Below are positions 1 through 11,884 of a stretch of DNA of 64,000 nucleotides, in pieces; the first letter of the stretch is position 1, and each line of letters starts with the position of its first letter. This DNA comes from Incurvaria masculella (Eukaryota; Arthropoda; Insecta; Lepidoptera; Incurvariidae): positions 18,060,001 through 18,124,000 of the forward strand of contig OX335647.2 of the NCBI GenBank assembly GCA_946894095.1, in the 5' to 3' direction. The notes under the pieces were generated by a model. The model worked only from the letters and a program-made list of their open reading frames with translations, was not told where the DNA came from and searched no databases. The translations under genes were made by a program, and so were the position numbers.

Positions 1-1286
1 TTAGACAGAAATAACATATCTGTATACGCCGAGACGGCCAGCGGTGACGGTAGCACGGTGATTTTCCTGAGATTGCGGTGATGCAAAATTACTGTGCACC
101 GCACTTAATTGCTGAAGCTATATTTACAAACCAGTATGTATAATATGCACATAAATATACATTCTGACGAAGAAAATGAATGGCCCCGTAAGTTATGTTC
201 CCCAACAAAACGTGTTCGGAATGTTCTAACAACATCTGCCAATCAATTTTATTAACTTAAGTAGTTTAAATGTTTTTGAGGTATCAAAACCGTGTCAATC
301 GACAACAAGTTTTACAGGCATTATGTTTTTTCTAAAAACATGAAAACACTCATATTATTTGACTGATTTTAGATACCGAATATCATCTGAATTGACTGAA
401 TGAAACAGGGGCGTTCAAAGTATTTCCTAACTACGCTGGTGGGCCGACCTTAAGAGTGTACTTTATTAGCGGCTTTATTGGACGATGAAACAATGCATAA
501 CAGTAATGGCAATGCATGTGTGCAAGAAGCTCGGCCCGTGCGTGGCCAGCGCATCGCGTCGCTCATCGCGACGCTCGTCGCGTCGCTCGGAGCCCGAAGT
601 TTTCCGTCGTCATTACTGCGGCTATCTGATTGGGTCACAGCTCGCGGACGCGCAGGCGCACGTCGCGTATCCAAATATTACGTTGTTTAATATGTAATTT
701 GGTGGAATACTCCGACGTAACAGTACCGGCGCACGTGACGGCAAGCGGCGCGCGCTGATGCTGCCGATTGTCTGATGATACGTTGCCGTGCTTGTGTTGC
801 GAACCCAGGGAGCTATGGTACCGGACGAGAGATGATATTCCAGTTGCAGGTTGACTGACCTGGTTTGCGCGTAACGGTTGACTACGGGACCCCGAATAAT
901 TCGGTTATTTCGGTATAGTTTTTATGAAGACAGTAGCAGCAGAATTAAAAACCAAAATTTTGGTTTTAAGAGTTCCGTTCCTTAGAAGGAAAAAAGGGGC
1001 AACAAAGCGTTCCTTTTTCTCCCGTCCCTTTAACTCAGGAAATCTTAGAGGTAATAAAGTTGAAACTAACATAAAGTTATTAGGTCTCTTGGAACTGTAA
1101 TAAAATCAAGGTTAAGCCAACGCGATGAAAAATGCAAGGGAAAAATGCAAATGCAACCTAGCTAGAATCAAGAAGTTTGGTAAGAAGTAATCTCACAGCA
1201 GAATTAAACGAAAATATCCGAAAATTGTCCATTTGTAATTATATCTCATATTTGTTTTCCGTAATTGACGAACTTTGTACATACTA
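1..1286. other. Non-coding stretch, nothing recognised
   Basis: No open frame here resembles a known protein. About 500-680 is GC-rich with repeated 'gcgtcgct'-like words and opens short frames on both strands, as expected of low-complexity sequence. It may be intron or upstream flank of the gene that is clearly visible from 17845. Confidence 0.5.
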
Positions 1287-1561
1287 ATTTGTACGGAACC
1301 CTTGATGCGTTAGTCAGACTAGCACTTGTCCGGTTTTTTTTCATGTATAACTATGTAATTAATGTTTATATATAAGGATGGTGTAAGATTACGTCCTAAA
1401 ACATTATCGTTATGAATCGTAATTTCGTAGTGAAGAAGCGCATCCAATGAGGTTAATGATCGTCGCGTGGTCGCCTCATTGATAACGCGGGCTCGGTGCG
1501 GCGAGGCAAGGCACCGGGCGCGGCGCCGCGCGGCGGACAGACGGACGGACGGACGGACGGG
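1287..1561. repeat. Decayed copy of the GGAC-array repeat family
   Basis: At about 1287-1340 there is 'gtacggaaccctt' followed by a diverged 'agtcagactagcacttgtcc' and a T run. This matches one terminus of the repeat seen intact at 25164-25516. A short (ACGG)n run at about 1535-1561 is the kind of tetranucleotide array that family carries. The central part is not alignable by eye, so the two pieces may be separate. Confidence 0.45.
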
Positions 1562-1774
1562 ATGTGCAGCTAACGGCTCATCCGTCACACGCCGTTAGAG
1601 CACCATATGTGTCCACGCCACTGCACCGGTACTCACCACCGGACGCTGTACCCACCGACCTGCCCATCTATATCACGTGGTACTCATAATCAGGGTGATT
1701 TTTCTTGGACTGCAATTTTCTAGGAAAAGCGTGCTCACCACCCGTTCGGTTACGTTTTTTCGGTCCCCGGTTTC

Positions 1775-2130
1775 AGAAATGTTTTATTATGGGACTGGAC
1801 ATGGATGGCTAATACCATACCGACTTTCATGATATTAGCGAAACGCCTAGTTCCACGAGGTTCAACTGGATGGAAAACACGGACAATTTTCATGGCCGTT
1901 TCGACCATCGTTCATTCAATGCGATGTTACCAACCTGAGCGGGATTAACCCTACCGCCTAGTAAATAAGGTTAACGCGGAATGCAAACCACGAACGACGA
2001 ATCCCTTGGTCTGCTGCTCTGGCATACACGGGAAGAAATGTAGTGGGCCCAATTGTATTATTTTTACGTGCCGGAACCCACATCAGCACATGAAGAACAC
2101 AGAAAATATTTAAGTTACCCTCGCTTAAGG
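1775..2130 (-). repeat. SINE with shared body and an unassigned head
   Basis: The body (about 1785-1980) matches the SINE bodies at 12118 and 33113: 'ggacatggatggctaatac', 'ggatggaaaacacggacaa', 'cgatgttaccaacc'. Instead of a tRNA or 5S head it continues (1985-2130) into sequence that recurs beside the body copy at 59175-59460: 'gaagaaatg', 'ttgtattattttta', 'ggaacccaca'. It lies antisense if the head is taken as the 5' end. Diverged and probably old. Confidence 0.6.
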
Positions 2131-3097
2131 GCCGTTTAGGCATAGGGAATTTCCACTTGTCTCGAAACGAATGTTTGGGGCACTGACTTGCCCCATTCGA
2201 CTCTAATCAATTCGACTATTGTGTGCATCTCAAAAAATCTATATCCACTTTTTGAGATCATAACGGAGATATTCCATGTCAAGCAAAATATTTGTCAAAA
2301 TAGAATAATTTCGAACCCATTGAGAATACAGTAACCATGCCGTGATTAATATTGGGAATTGAATCCACTCCTCATCGCCTCACTTCGTTTTATGCATAAC
2401 TTGTGTAACACCCCTGGAGTTGTATCTTCGTAGGTGAAAACCAAAGACAAACGATCTTATAATTAATTAACGCCGCGTTTAAGGTTGATTTATATTTTTG
2501 CTTGACTAGATTGCTTTCTTAGATATGGTTTGAGTTGTCCTAGCAGTATCTATGAAAAAAAATTTACAACCAGTTGGGCGACTCTCTATTGCAACTCGTT
2601 TCTGTAATTAATAGCAACGACCAACATTCTCATTTTCAACTATAAATTCGACTTGTCATCAGAAATTAACTCCGCGCAAAGACAAATTGGTGTTTAATTC
2701 AAAGACATGAACCATTATGTGCTAATCGTGTTCTGAGCTTTAAGCCTTCCCGCATAAATATATTTTTAAAAACGAATGTTTCGATAGTTTGTGATAACTT
2801 GTATAAATTTGTATAATGTTTAAATTCGGGTATTAGAAATGCTGGATTGTTAAGAAGTCGTTTGCTGATACTTACCTCGTGTAACGGAAATGTGTTACCG
2901 AAAAAGGGCCTTCTCTATTTTTTTCCCAAAAAATCGGAAGTTACGCTCCAAATTGACTTTGGTCCAAATAACGATAAATGCACGTGATGTTGCGTGCAAA
3001 GTGATTTTAAACGTTGAAGACTCCATGGACACGTTGCTCGAAGTCAATGCGCATGTGTATTCGCTTGTTATATCTTTAATAAGAACCTACCGATCTT
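2131..3097. other. AT-rich non-coding stretch
   Basis: No coding frame, RNA gene or repeat is recognisable. The sequence is AT-rich with short homopolymers. Confidence 0.5.
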
Positions 3098-3275
3098 CTA
3101 GATTCTTCATCTACAGGGTCGGAAAACAATGGAATGATCTCCCTTCCGAGGTATTTCCCCCAAAGTACAACCTGGGGCCCTTCAAACATGGTGTGAAGAA
3201 GCACCTGGCCGCCCAGCATTGTTTTCGTAGCCCCCCTGTAAATTCGAAATCCCATGGGCGTCGTCGGGCACCTTA
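3098..3275 (+). pseudogene. 3' end of a LINE reverse-transcriptase ORF, fragment
   Basis: The + frame reads '..GKQWNDLPSEVFPPKYNLG' and then 'FKHGVKKHLA', ending in a Arg-rich HGRRRAP tail. Established knowledge: W-N-x-L-P..VFP..Y-x-L-x-x-F-K is the usual C-terminal signature of insect non-LTR reverse transcriptases. The same terminal block recurs at 9385-9495 (+), 50098-50202 (-) and, more diverged, 11885-11995 (-). All are 5'-truncated, as expected of LINE copies. The frame remains open upstream to 2890, but nothing before about 3098 looks like RT. Confidence 0.6.
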
Positions 3276-5321
3276 AGCGGTCCTGGCGTACGCTTAACGT
3301 AAAAAAATCTTCTCTTCTCAGTCTTATTCTCTTGTCTTTATCCGTGAATTTTATAGAGCGGTGAAGTTTTAAACGACGGTCCTCACTGTTTGTATTTTTA
3401 TTAATTCATGATTATGTTCTTAATAACGTTTTTATGTGTCTTATCATAAAGCCAATGCTAGCTCCATCCACTGGTAATAGAATAGTTGGCAGCAACCACC
3501 GCCACCGTGTGAGCCACGCGACGCGGTGTCTCGAGACATCCGCAGCCACCGGAACAGAACCCGTCCGCCCGCGGATCACATTTCGTCGACCGTGTAACCT
3601 TTTTGGGTGCTCCGAAATTTTATTTGAGACTAATTTATTTCTCGATGGCTACGCAACCTCATTACGATCACTCGTGACCTGTAACTTGGGCACGAGGACT
3701 TTTGTGTCACAATCTATACGTGATTTCAAACCACAGCAATCGACCGTTTAGATTTAGAAGATTGAGTGATATCCATGATCTTACCCACGTTTACCTTATG
3801 TTTGTATGTATGTATATTTCTTTGGCACGCTCTACAGCCTAATTCACTTATTTTTCTACAACCGACATCGTCGGTCAAGAGCGTGAAGGAATTGGATTCA
3901 TTTAACGAGTGACCACGTCCACGGGCGGAGCGGAGAGCGATGGCGGCGAGACGGCGGCTTTTGCGACGGCGGTCGCAGCGGCGGTTCCGGCGGCGGTTGC
4001 GGAGACGACACGCGGCACGAGATATTCAGACCGGAAAATGTATTACAAAGCGGACATGTTACATCAGCTATGCTAGGCTCTCCTATAGCATACAGTCCAA
4101 AACCACGTTCAGACTTTGGTAGGTCTCTACAATTGAGAATACTTTAATGCAAGGTATTTTCATGCTGACTGTTAACCTCCGCATGTTCAGATATGCATTT
4201 GCTTCAATTGTTCAATGTATTTCGAGCAATGGAGCAAATCGTTGAACTCTTCGGTTAGTGAATGTCATGTCATAATATGCAACCATAGAGTGGATAGGAA
4301 AAACACTTATTACGATAGAAGTGCATTCCCGGGCCATCTGCCAAAGTGCATCGCAAATAAAGCGATGCCTATAAACACAGCATACAGGTGTCCTGGCAGT
4401 GCGTGCATTTCTTAAAGCCACTATTAATAATTGCCTTCCCCATACATTTTCGAATAAGTTGTTACGAAAGATATGGGCAAAAGTAAAAATGCCTAGAATA
4501 CGTGTTTTGAAGAAATCCCGCTTTGTCGGAACATCCTATGGATATCTCTCTTAAACAATTCAAAGGAACATCAAAAACTCAATGTCACGAACGGACGGGG
4601 GATGGCACGGACTACGAACATGAATGTAGTGGCCGCCTAAGCTGCTTGTGCAAGGCGATGTTTGGTCGCCGCTACATACGGACATTCTTGTATATTACTG
4701 TCGAAAATAGTTATCAATCAAGAAATATATTTTTTTATATTGAGAAACTTAATTCTACGTACAAAAATATCGGCGGCGACCGCAACGGCTAAGATCTGTG
4801 TTCTAAGTGGTTCCGATGATTGGATGCGTTTGCGCTCATTAGAAAGCGTGCAAACATGGCGAGAACTCACGCCAATGTGCAGAATCCGTTGACTGTGCAA
4901 ATGTCGTCCGAGTTTGATTAAACGCTACGCTGACCGCAACATTCGTTTAAGCTCGTGAGTTTAAGTGTAAAGCGTAAATTTAGACATGCTCTCTTCTAAA
5001 TAGACTTTAACTTAAAATACATTTCAATGCGTCAATTTTGACTTTGATTTTATATGAAAGTAAAGGATTATTTCACAAAAAAGTCATACAACTTGGCGCA
5101 AGGATCGGGAAAAAATATGTGCCAACGCAACGAGTTCTGGTCTATCCTTGCTAGGAATTCCGAGTTCAACAAAGCAATCAGTTTTTTTTTCGCGGTGCAG
5201 AAAAGTTATTCGCAAATTCAACATTGTAAAAAACACATCCTTATACACGTATTTATACAAAAACATATTTTATTTTAGTAACTCTATAATAATAAGCCAC
5301 AAAAAGTAAAAAAAACTAGAT
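3276..5321. other. Non-coding stretch, nothing recognised
   Basis: Several short frames on both strands (for example 3434-3751, 4215-4415, 4523-4792) have no family signature and overlap one another, so I read them as chance. A Arg-codon-rich GC patch at 3920-4020 (cgg/gcg repeats) is low complexity. Confidence 0.45.
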
Positions 5322-5510
5322 ACTACAGGGTCTGTCACTCGAAGTAAATTAAAAATGATGTCATTTGGTTGATTGAAGTACGGTTTATTAAAAATCATAT
5401 CAAAATGATAAAACAAACGTTGAATTTTAAGACATTCATTGTTATTGTTCGATATAGCCACCTTAGGAAGACGGAAGACTTGATGCCGTCATCCGGCACC
5501 AAGTCTTCCG

Positions 5511-5669
5511 TCAAAGGCATTGCAGGCTGCACGAAGATGGGTTTGCGGTATTCTGATCCATTCCTCGACTAAGCGCTGCCTTCAGCGTATCCACACTATC
5601 ATATATTTTTTTTGACACGGCAGCCTTCAAAATGGACCATACCCAGAAGTCTATTTGATTCAAGTCTGA
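5511..5669 (-). pseudogene. Mariner-like transposase C-terminal fossil
   Basis: The minus strand reads 'SDLNQIDFWVWSILKAAVSK' and then 'IYDSVDTLKAALSRGMDQ', ending in a stop at 5511. Established knowledge: (S)PDLNP.D..VW..L followed by ..S...L..A is the third-aspartate region and C terminus of Tc1/mariner transposases. The Pro after Asn is replaced and the N-terminal two thirds are absent. About 5324 ('acagggtctgtcactcg') could be an element terminus. It is of a different lineage from the intact mariner at 25661. Confidence 0.6.
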
Positions 5670-5885
5670 AGAGTCACTGTTCTGAACTCTTCTGAATTAT
5701 ATCTTCCAGGCGACTTATTTGATCTCATGTAATTTTTAACGTTTTACAAATATTTTAACTACATCAGAAAACTTCGTTCTTATTTCAAGATATGGGACAT
5801 GTTCATACAATTTTTCGGTTGTCATTTATTCATTATTGGTTTCTACCGATCATGTTCCCTGACTGCACATATTTTTTCGAATTGT

Positions 5886-5983
5886 TGCTTCCGACGAATG
5901 TCACGACCAATACTTTTTCAGATTATTTTCAAATTCTGATTACAATGTTTCAAATTTAGATGTCGCTGAAACTCAAATTAATG
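5886..5983 (+). repeat. 5'-truncated copy of the tRNA-headed SINE at 6233
   Basis: From 'tgcttccgacgaatgtcacg' to 'aaattaatg' this is nearly identical to 6297-6394. It starts inside the 3' acceptor strand of the tRNA-like head, so it lacks the promoter. Two copies 310 bp apart in the same orientation are consistent with two insertions or a local duplication. Confidence 0.7.
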
Positions 5984-6232
5984 AGATAACGGTAATGTCG
6001 TATCCATTAAATACCTAAAATTATCAAGTTAAGTCCGGGCTGACTCTTAGTGTCCGATACCAAAAACGTCTTTGGTGACGACAGCAATAAGATTGATATC
6101 TCAATCATTGCAGTAAAAATGCCTTAGCGTAGGATCAATACGCAAAAACATCATCAGCGCCATCTAGCAGAAGATAGGGAAAGCATTGTGTCGATTCCAA
6201 TATAATCGAGAAATTCGTTGGCTGACGTAATT

Positions 6233-6394
6233 GTCGGGATAGCTCAGTTGGTTTAGAGCAGTGGACATGTAATCCAAAGGTCGCAGGTTCAAGTCCTGCT
6301 TCCGACGAATGTCACGACCAATACCTTTTCAGATTATTTTCAAAATCTGATTACAATGCTTCAAATTTAGATGTCGCTGAAATTCAAATTAATG
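6233..6394 (+). repeat. tRNA-Thr(TGT)-like SINE
   Basis: 6233-6306 folds as a tRNA: acceptor GTCGGGA pairs with TTCCGAC, D stem GCTC/GAGC, T stem GCAGG/CCTGC, A box at about 6239 and B box GGTTCAAGTCC. The anticodon at 6268-6270 is TGT. The anticodon loop is CATGTAA, so the universal T before the anticodon is A, and the 27-43 pair is G-A. The roughly 88 bases after the acceptor recur at 5886-5983, so I read this as the head plus body of a SINE, not a working tRNA gene. No clear target duplication was found. Confidence 0.65.
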
Positions 6395-7162
6395 TGTCAC
6401 TCAGTTTTTATATTTCACCTATTCTTATTGAGTTTTTTTTTAAATAAACGTTCGCCTACCTACTAGAGCCCACTTTATCAAAAGCGATCAACTGATGCAT
6501 GCCATTGAAATTCACCTCGCAGTGTTATTGCTGATCTATGGCCGCCATGCATGGCCGAGTTCCGCTCCCCCGAGCGGACAAATTGTGGACCGCGGGGCGC
6601 GCGGACGTCAGGGGCTTTTAGTATCTAAATAACATACACTGGGAAAATCACGGGTAATAAATAGTGATTTGCCGCCGCATTTGTGCCAAGAAAATTGGCA
6701 CTCGCGGGCGCAGAGTCGCTGGCAAATGGCATAAGGCGGTTCCGTCGGCACCGCTGGCGCCCGCGGGTCGCCGCCGCACGCTGCGACACGGCACGACGGC
6801 GGTGGTGACGTCCTGTTCTGATTGCTCGGGTCGCTTTGCAAATTGCGACCTATTAATGTAAGAAATGTTCTTATTGGCACGGACAGGGAACCTATCCGTG
6901 AGCTCTTTTTGTCACTGGCAGCCATGATAGGTAGCAAGGCGCTCGTCAGTGCAGATATGCCCTGACGACAGATGCAGATATGCCATTTCATACAAGTCCG
7001 TCGCCTGTTCGATATCTCGTCTTTCTTTGCGTTTTTTATGTAATTCTTGCACGGTTTAACCACACGATTGGGCATTTTGGGCTGCATTATTAGCCAGAGG
7101 CGACAGGCGTATGATTACAGCGAGCGGCTGTCTGACGACACAGTTCCTACGACGCATAGAAC
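6395..7162. other. Non-coding stretch with a GC-rich patch
   Basis: 6540-6850 is GC-rich and opens frames on both strands (6608-7087 minus, 6664-6861 plus) without recognisable domains. Around 6950 the word 'gcagatatgcc' is repeated. No gene is supported. Confidence 0.4.
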
Positions 7163-7425
7163 ACCACTTTTTAGGGTTCCGTACCAAAAGGGTGAAAACG
7201 GAACCCTATTACCTCATGAACCGTAATAGGTAGGCAGCTGAAATTTTCACAGAGTGTGTATTCATTTTGCCGCTATAACAACAAATAGGTCAAATTAAAA
7301 AATAGTAAAAATTAAACGGGGGCCCCATACAAAAAATGTTTTTTTTGTGTTAAATCTTGTACGATGGAACGGAACCCTTCGTGTGCGAGTCCGACTCTCA
7401 CTTGGCCAGTTTTTTGCTCTATTTT
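7163..7425 (-). repeat. GGAC-array repeat family, copy lacking the array
   Basis: It runs from 'ttagggttccgtacc' through 'gggtgaaaacggaaccc', 'ctgaaattttcacagag' and 'gccgctataacaacaaat' to 'gtgcgagtccgactc..acttggcca'. This is the reverse complement of the element at 25164-25516. The tetranucleotide array expected after 'cctatta' is missing. Confidence 0.8.
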
Positions 7426-8016
7426 TGCGATATGTAATATGCGATGCGTCCTTACATAGTAATATTTATGTCAATGTTTCTCATATCCTCGAACTTTGCA
7501 AAAGCCGTTGGACTCAATGGCTTGCCTTAGAAGATTTTCCATCGGCAAACTATAAAGCTGCCTCTGAATGTGAATGCATCAGTGCAGTCGTGACGACGCA
7601 TGGCAACACTCGTCATTGCAGTAACGGTACTTGCCGGCGACGGCGACGGTCACGGGTCTTGCCAACATTGGCTGCTAATGTGCCCACGCACACAGTGATT
7701 ACACGCCGCTACCTCCTGACTGTAGCGTACTACCAGCGAAAATATAATGCTAGTGCGTATGGCATTACACCCAACGGAAGGACGTGTGCCGACTCAGTGT
7801 TCATTGTTTACTGAGTACCGATGTATCTCCTGACAAGGTCCCGTCAGCTAACTAGAACCCAACGCCCACCACGTGGCATACCTGCGCGTGCGCAGAATTC
7901 GTAGGTATCGAAACCAATTGAAACGAACAAACAAAACTAGGCATCCGTTAGTAACTTCAGTTGTGACACACAATTTCGGCAAGACTGATAGAAGTCTTGT
8001 GTACCTCTCAGTGGTC
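7426..8016. other. Non-coding stretch, nothing recognised
   Basis: The frame at 7347-7814 starts inside the repeat above and shows no domain. No RNA gene seen. Confidence 0.4.
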
Positions 8017-8352
8017 AGTCTGAGTTCTCACCTAAATTGGCGTTTACGGCAAACCGATCGACTGGCGTTTTCAAATGTATGGAGAAATTGAAGAGCGCGC
8101 GCAGTGGGCGTTAATCGAACTAACATTTGCGAGTCCGAGCTTGATTTAACAGCTTACTCAACGTTGCCGTAAATACGCCGACGTTGCCGTTTACGTCGAC
8201 TCCGCGTTTTATACAAATCGGAAGTCCGAGTTTGACTTAGACAGCTTGAAGAAGTAAAACCACATAATATCTATTAAAAACTTGTATGGACTTTGACGTT
8301 TTTACGCAACTTCGAAGTTACGTAAACGCCAATGTATGTGAGAACTGAGACT
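8017..8352. mobile_element. MITE, first copy
   Basis: Terminal inverted repeats of about 32 bp: left starts 'agtctgagttctcacctaaa' at 8017, right ends 'tatgtgagaactgagact' at 8352, with 'ggcgtttacg' and 'cgtaaacgcc' at the inner ends. There is no coding capacity. Related copies lie at 8373-8657 and, reversed, at 49232-49570. Confidence 0.75.
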
Positions 8353-8372
8353 ACCGGCTCAGATCCCTTCGT

Positions 8373-8657
8373 ACGACTTGTCACCTAAATTGGCGTTTAA
8401 GACAAACCGATCTACTATCGTTTTCAAATGTATGGAGAGTTAAACAGCGCGCACAGTGGGCGTTAAGCGATCTAACATTTGCGAGTCTGAATTTTATTTG
8501 ACAGCTTATGCAGCTTTACGCCGACTCTGCGTTTTCATACAAATTGGTAGTCCGAGTTGATTTCGCCAGGTTTAGTAAGTAAACCACAGAATACGTACTA
8601 AAAGTTTTTACGTAACTTCGAAGTTCCGTACACCCCAATTTCGATGAGAACTCGGTC
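8373..8657. mobile_element. MITE, second copy of the same family
   Basis: Starts 'acgacttgtcacctaaattg' and ends near 'gatgagaactcggtcta'. It shares interior words with the first copy in the same order, such as 'aaatgtatggaga', 'cagtgggcgtta' and 'tgcgagtc'. The terminal repeats are more diverged. It sits about 20 bp from copy 1 in the same orientation. Confidence 0.7.
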
Positions 8658-9384
8658 TAACCATCCTGTTGTAATAATGTGTCCCGTATCCAAGTGGATA
8701 ATGCCCTAGGTCCCTTATTTGGTACTCTTGGATCGCATCGGCTGTAGTAGAAGAGACGCCCCGCCTAGTCTCAATTTGTATTCCGGCACCAGTTTGTTTT
8801 ATGTGTTTGATAATTTCGAATTTATAGTAAAAATCTAATCGAGTCAATCGAATCCACGTAAATATTTGTAACGTAACATTATAGTTTCACTAACGGGGCC
8901 AGAACCGTCGTAAAATGTGAAATGATACATTTCTGAATGGCGCAGAATCGATTTAATGCACTCCTTTGTTTTATCACGCCCGAAATTTTGAATAAATTTA
9001 ATCAAATATGTGCATACATATATAATTATCTCTCAATTTCTGACGCTGCTATAGATATGTTAGGCACATTTAAAGATAATCCGGATGTAAGATCCCTTAC
9101 CGTAGCATCGCTTAGTGTTATACGGACTCGGCACCGTTAGACGGACTCGGAACAATGCTATCCGATAGCAGACATAAGCCTCTTTCGGGGATTAGCTGAT
9201 TGGAGGCTCGCCGTTTTGTGCCGAGTCAAGCGGTGACATTTGGCCACGACCGCGACGCGCGGCACGATGGGAGACACTCAACCGACTTTGCAGGTGACCG
9301 ATTCGCTTCCCATGACATTATGGTCCTCACGCTTCGCTCGGTGGTGTTTTTATTTGATATGAAATCCACTTTAATTCCATTTTC
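8658..9384. other. Non-coding stretch, one unexplained small ORF
   Basis: A + frame at 8937-9140 (67 codons) has ordinary-looking composition (Met-Ala-Gln-Asn start, Ile/Leu/Asn-rich) but I recognise no family. It may be a fragment of a retroelement. The rest is unremarkable. Confidence 0.35.
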
Positions 9385-9495
9385 ACGTATACCCCTCAAA
9401 CGTGGTGTGAAGAAGCACTTGGCCGGTCGGCATCGTTTTCGCTGCCCCCGTGAAAGTTGGAAAGCCCATGGGCGTCACCTGGCACCTCTTATGTG
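9385..9495 (+). pseudogene. LINE RT C-terminal fragment
   Basis: The frame reads '[18 protein letters not shown]' and then 'HGRHLAP' with a stop near 9495, matching the fragment at 3098-3275 residue for residue over the last block. Only the 3' tip of the element survives. Confidence 0.6.
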
Positions 9496-11034
9496 AAGGT
9501 GTAGGCTATATGCTCAGCTAAAAAAATATTAATATTTTACATAACTGCAGAAGAAACGGTTGTGAATCAAATTTAAACGCTCTGAGAAGTCTAACGAAAC
9601 GATGCTATTACAATTCACAAGAACAAGCTTGATCCTATTATTGAGTGCAGTCGCCTAGGCACAATGTAGGGTGGAGAAAATATATTGGCGAAACGTGAAG
9701 CTTTGAATATCAAAGTAGTCACTGGACAAGAATTGAATTGACTCAAAGCACTTTAAGAGAAGGTTCAACGATAACATCGGGATAAAATATTTGACCAAGA
9801 CAGTTGTCTTGGCGCATACACATTTCAAAACCGATCTGCTACTGATGCCTCCTTACTAGTACTATCGATCGGTTTCGGTAGCGCCTTTCGTAACGTTGCC
9901 GACAGATGCTATCGTGTGATATATTAATTAAGACGGTATTCAGTCGTATCATCGGCTCATTAACACAGGCTTGTTGCTTTATCAGATCTTGTCGGCTTTG
10001 AACCTTTGATGTCTGACTGGTGTTGCAATGCATATGCAGGCTTGTTGCAAAGTTTGTTTGTTTTATTCGGTCGTTCTCTTTTTTTGACCTCATTACCTGT
10101 AGTCTATAACAAAGACCACAATCAGCCCTAAACGATACGGAAACGAAAAATTTGTTAAATATATAAAATTCAACACTGTCGACGTGTTAGAGTTTTTTTT
10201 ACGTCCACTGGTGTTAGCGAAAATTGTGCGGACGGACCAACGCATGATTGAGCTTACAGGTATACTATCTTTCAAGTAGGCAGTTCTAGGCAGGCTACTC
10301 CGAAAAACAATTTTAGCTTTAGTACCTCTTAAACATCTGCAACTTTAGTTAAAGCAAAGAACGTTAAAAGAGAAAGGACGCTTGTCCAGGTAATGTTGTT
10401 ATTTACTTTTTAAGAATGATTTTGCCAATTCCTTTTGCCAGGGTATGGAACGATCTGCCGGCAGGTGCCAGGGTATGAAGAAAGGCACCTCCTTATAAGG
10501 AGTCTTCAATCTTAGTTCCAACGATCATGCTAGCTATTAATATTCCGCAACAAATTACCAATTCCCTGGTTACCATTAAATATCCTTGAGTACTTCCAAC
10601 TGTCATAATATCGTGGATTTCTGTTCTACCGGATGGAATCCACACCGGGGAACGGCTTTTCACCAAACGCGACAGTCGATATCTGACCGTTGCCAGAGAT
10701 TTCCACAAAGCGGAAATTCGTAGCGTCGGATGTGGCGCACTATTGTCCCGCCCGGGGAACAATGCACTATTGTGACGGCCAATAATTACTCTACCGTTGC
10801 TACCATTGATGGCAGCCGTATGCAGTTATAGTGCACCGCTTTAATGCAGTGGCTTTTGAGAGGATGGTGAGCTAGACGCATGAAAAGTTCTCGTATTAGC
10901 CTCAAACGGGAAACGAATTTACACATTTTCTGCATTAAAATTGCAAAATTATTCGGGAACGATTAAATTGATATATTTCGGTTTTTTTACGGTCTAAGCC
11001 TGGTAAAATCGAATGCAGATGTCGAATATATGTT
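9496..11034. other. Non-coding stretch with a possible LINE scrap
   Basis: Around 10431-10490 'agggtatggaacgatctgcc' followed by 'gaagaaaggcacc' resembles the W-N-D-L-P block of LINE RT ends but is internally duplicated and frameshifted. Otherwise nothing is recognisable. Confidence 0.4.
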
Positions 11035-11350
11035 TGAATGTTCAATCTTTGCAGTCAATATCTGCAACGCAGGTTAAGCGTTAAATCAATGTATGATAAT
11101 CCTAAACACTGTGTTAGTAGGAGGCATTCATGCGGGAAGAGCGACTGTAGGAGAATTCTAAATTACGAATTTAAAGTAAGTAGGTGGCGAAATTGGGACA
11201 CCGTGAATGGTATGTTGTGCTGATTAGGGTCCAGCCTTACAGGATATTAATAAAGTAGTTCTTTTTACATGGCTCTTTCTTATGTTTTCCTATGTTTTAA
11301 TTAATGTGTCCTTGCTTCACGGTCGCTTTGACATACATATGACATTTAAT
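11035..11350 (+). repeat. Unnamed interspersed repeat, copy 1
   Basis: Shares a long collinear alignment with 55957-56245: 'tttgcagtcaatat', 'cctaaacactgtgttagtag', 'gaggcatt', 'ggtggcgaaattgg', 'gaatggtatgtt', 'aaagtagttctt', 'ttaattaatgtgtc'. No coding frame or terminal repeats are evident. The two copies are 45 kb apart in the same orientation. Confidence 0.7.
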
Positions 11351-11884
11351 TAAAAAAATAATAAAAATATTTTCGCATCGATGATACTCGCTATACTCGA
11401 TACGGTATGGGAATGCTTTCGTGTGATTCAAAATTATCAATTAATTTTTCCAGGAAAAGAACGGTACATAAGCTTCTTCGGTTCATAAAAAAAGAAAACG
11501 AAAGGCACGACAGACGCTGCAATCAGAAGCGATAATTCAACTGTGGTCTACTTGATTATCAATTTTCGGATTCGCACTGCAATTTGTCGATCACGAGACG
11601 TACATAAATCGCAGATTTCTCGATAATCGACCGCAGTCGAAAGGTCGCGGTAGATTGATTGTAGCTTTTATTGCTGAAATTGAAATGTAGCCACCAATTA
11701 TTGAAACCGGCTCGTCTACCCTTTTATGAATGCGACTCACAACTTAATAGTTACCTCATCGTGTGCTTCCTAGTCTGGGATTATTTTATGTGAGCCGGTT
11801 TGGATGGCTGTGCCGAGAGACACCGCGCTCGGCGAGGCACCGTGCCAGCTGATTTTCGGACTATTGCACAGCTCTCGAGCTTGA
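11351..11884. other. Non-coding stretch, nothing recognised
   Basis: AT-rich, with several 'tcgat'-type short palindromes near 11380 and 11560-11640. No feature is supported. Confidence 0.4.

Noticed and set aside
6233..6307. Functional tRNA-Thr(TGT) gene
   Set aside because: Base 33 is A rather than T, the 27-43 pair is mismatched, and the downstream sequence is a repeat also found at 5886-5983; treated as a SINE head.
6608..7087. 159-codon minus-strand ORF
   Set aside because: GC-rich low-constraint sequence, open in the opposite strand too, with no domain or splice context.
7347..7814. 155-codon plus-strand ORF
   Set aside because: Begins inside the GGAC repeat and shows no family signature.
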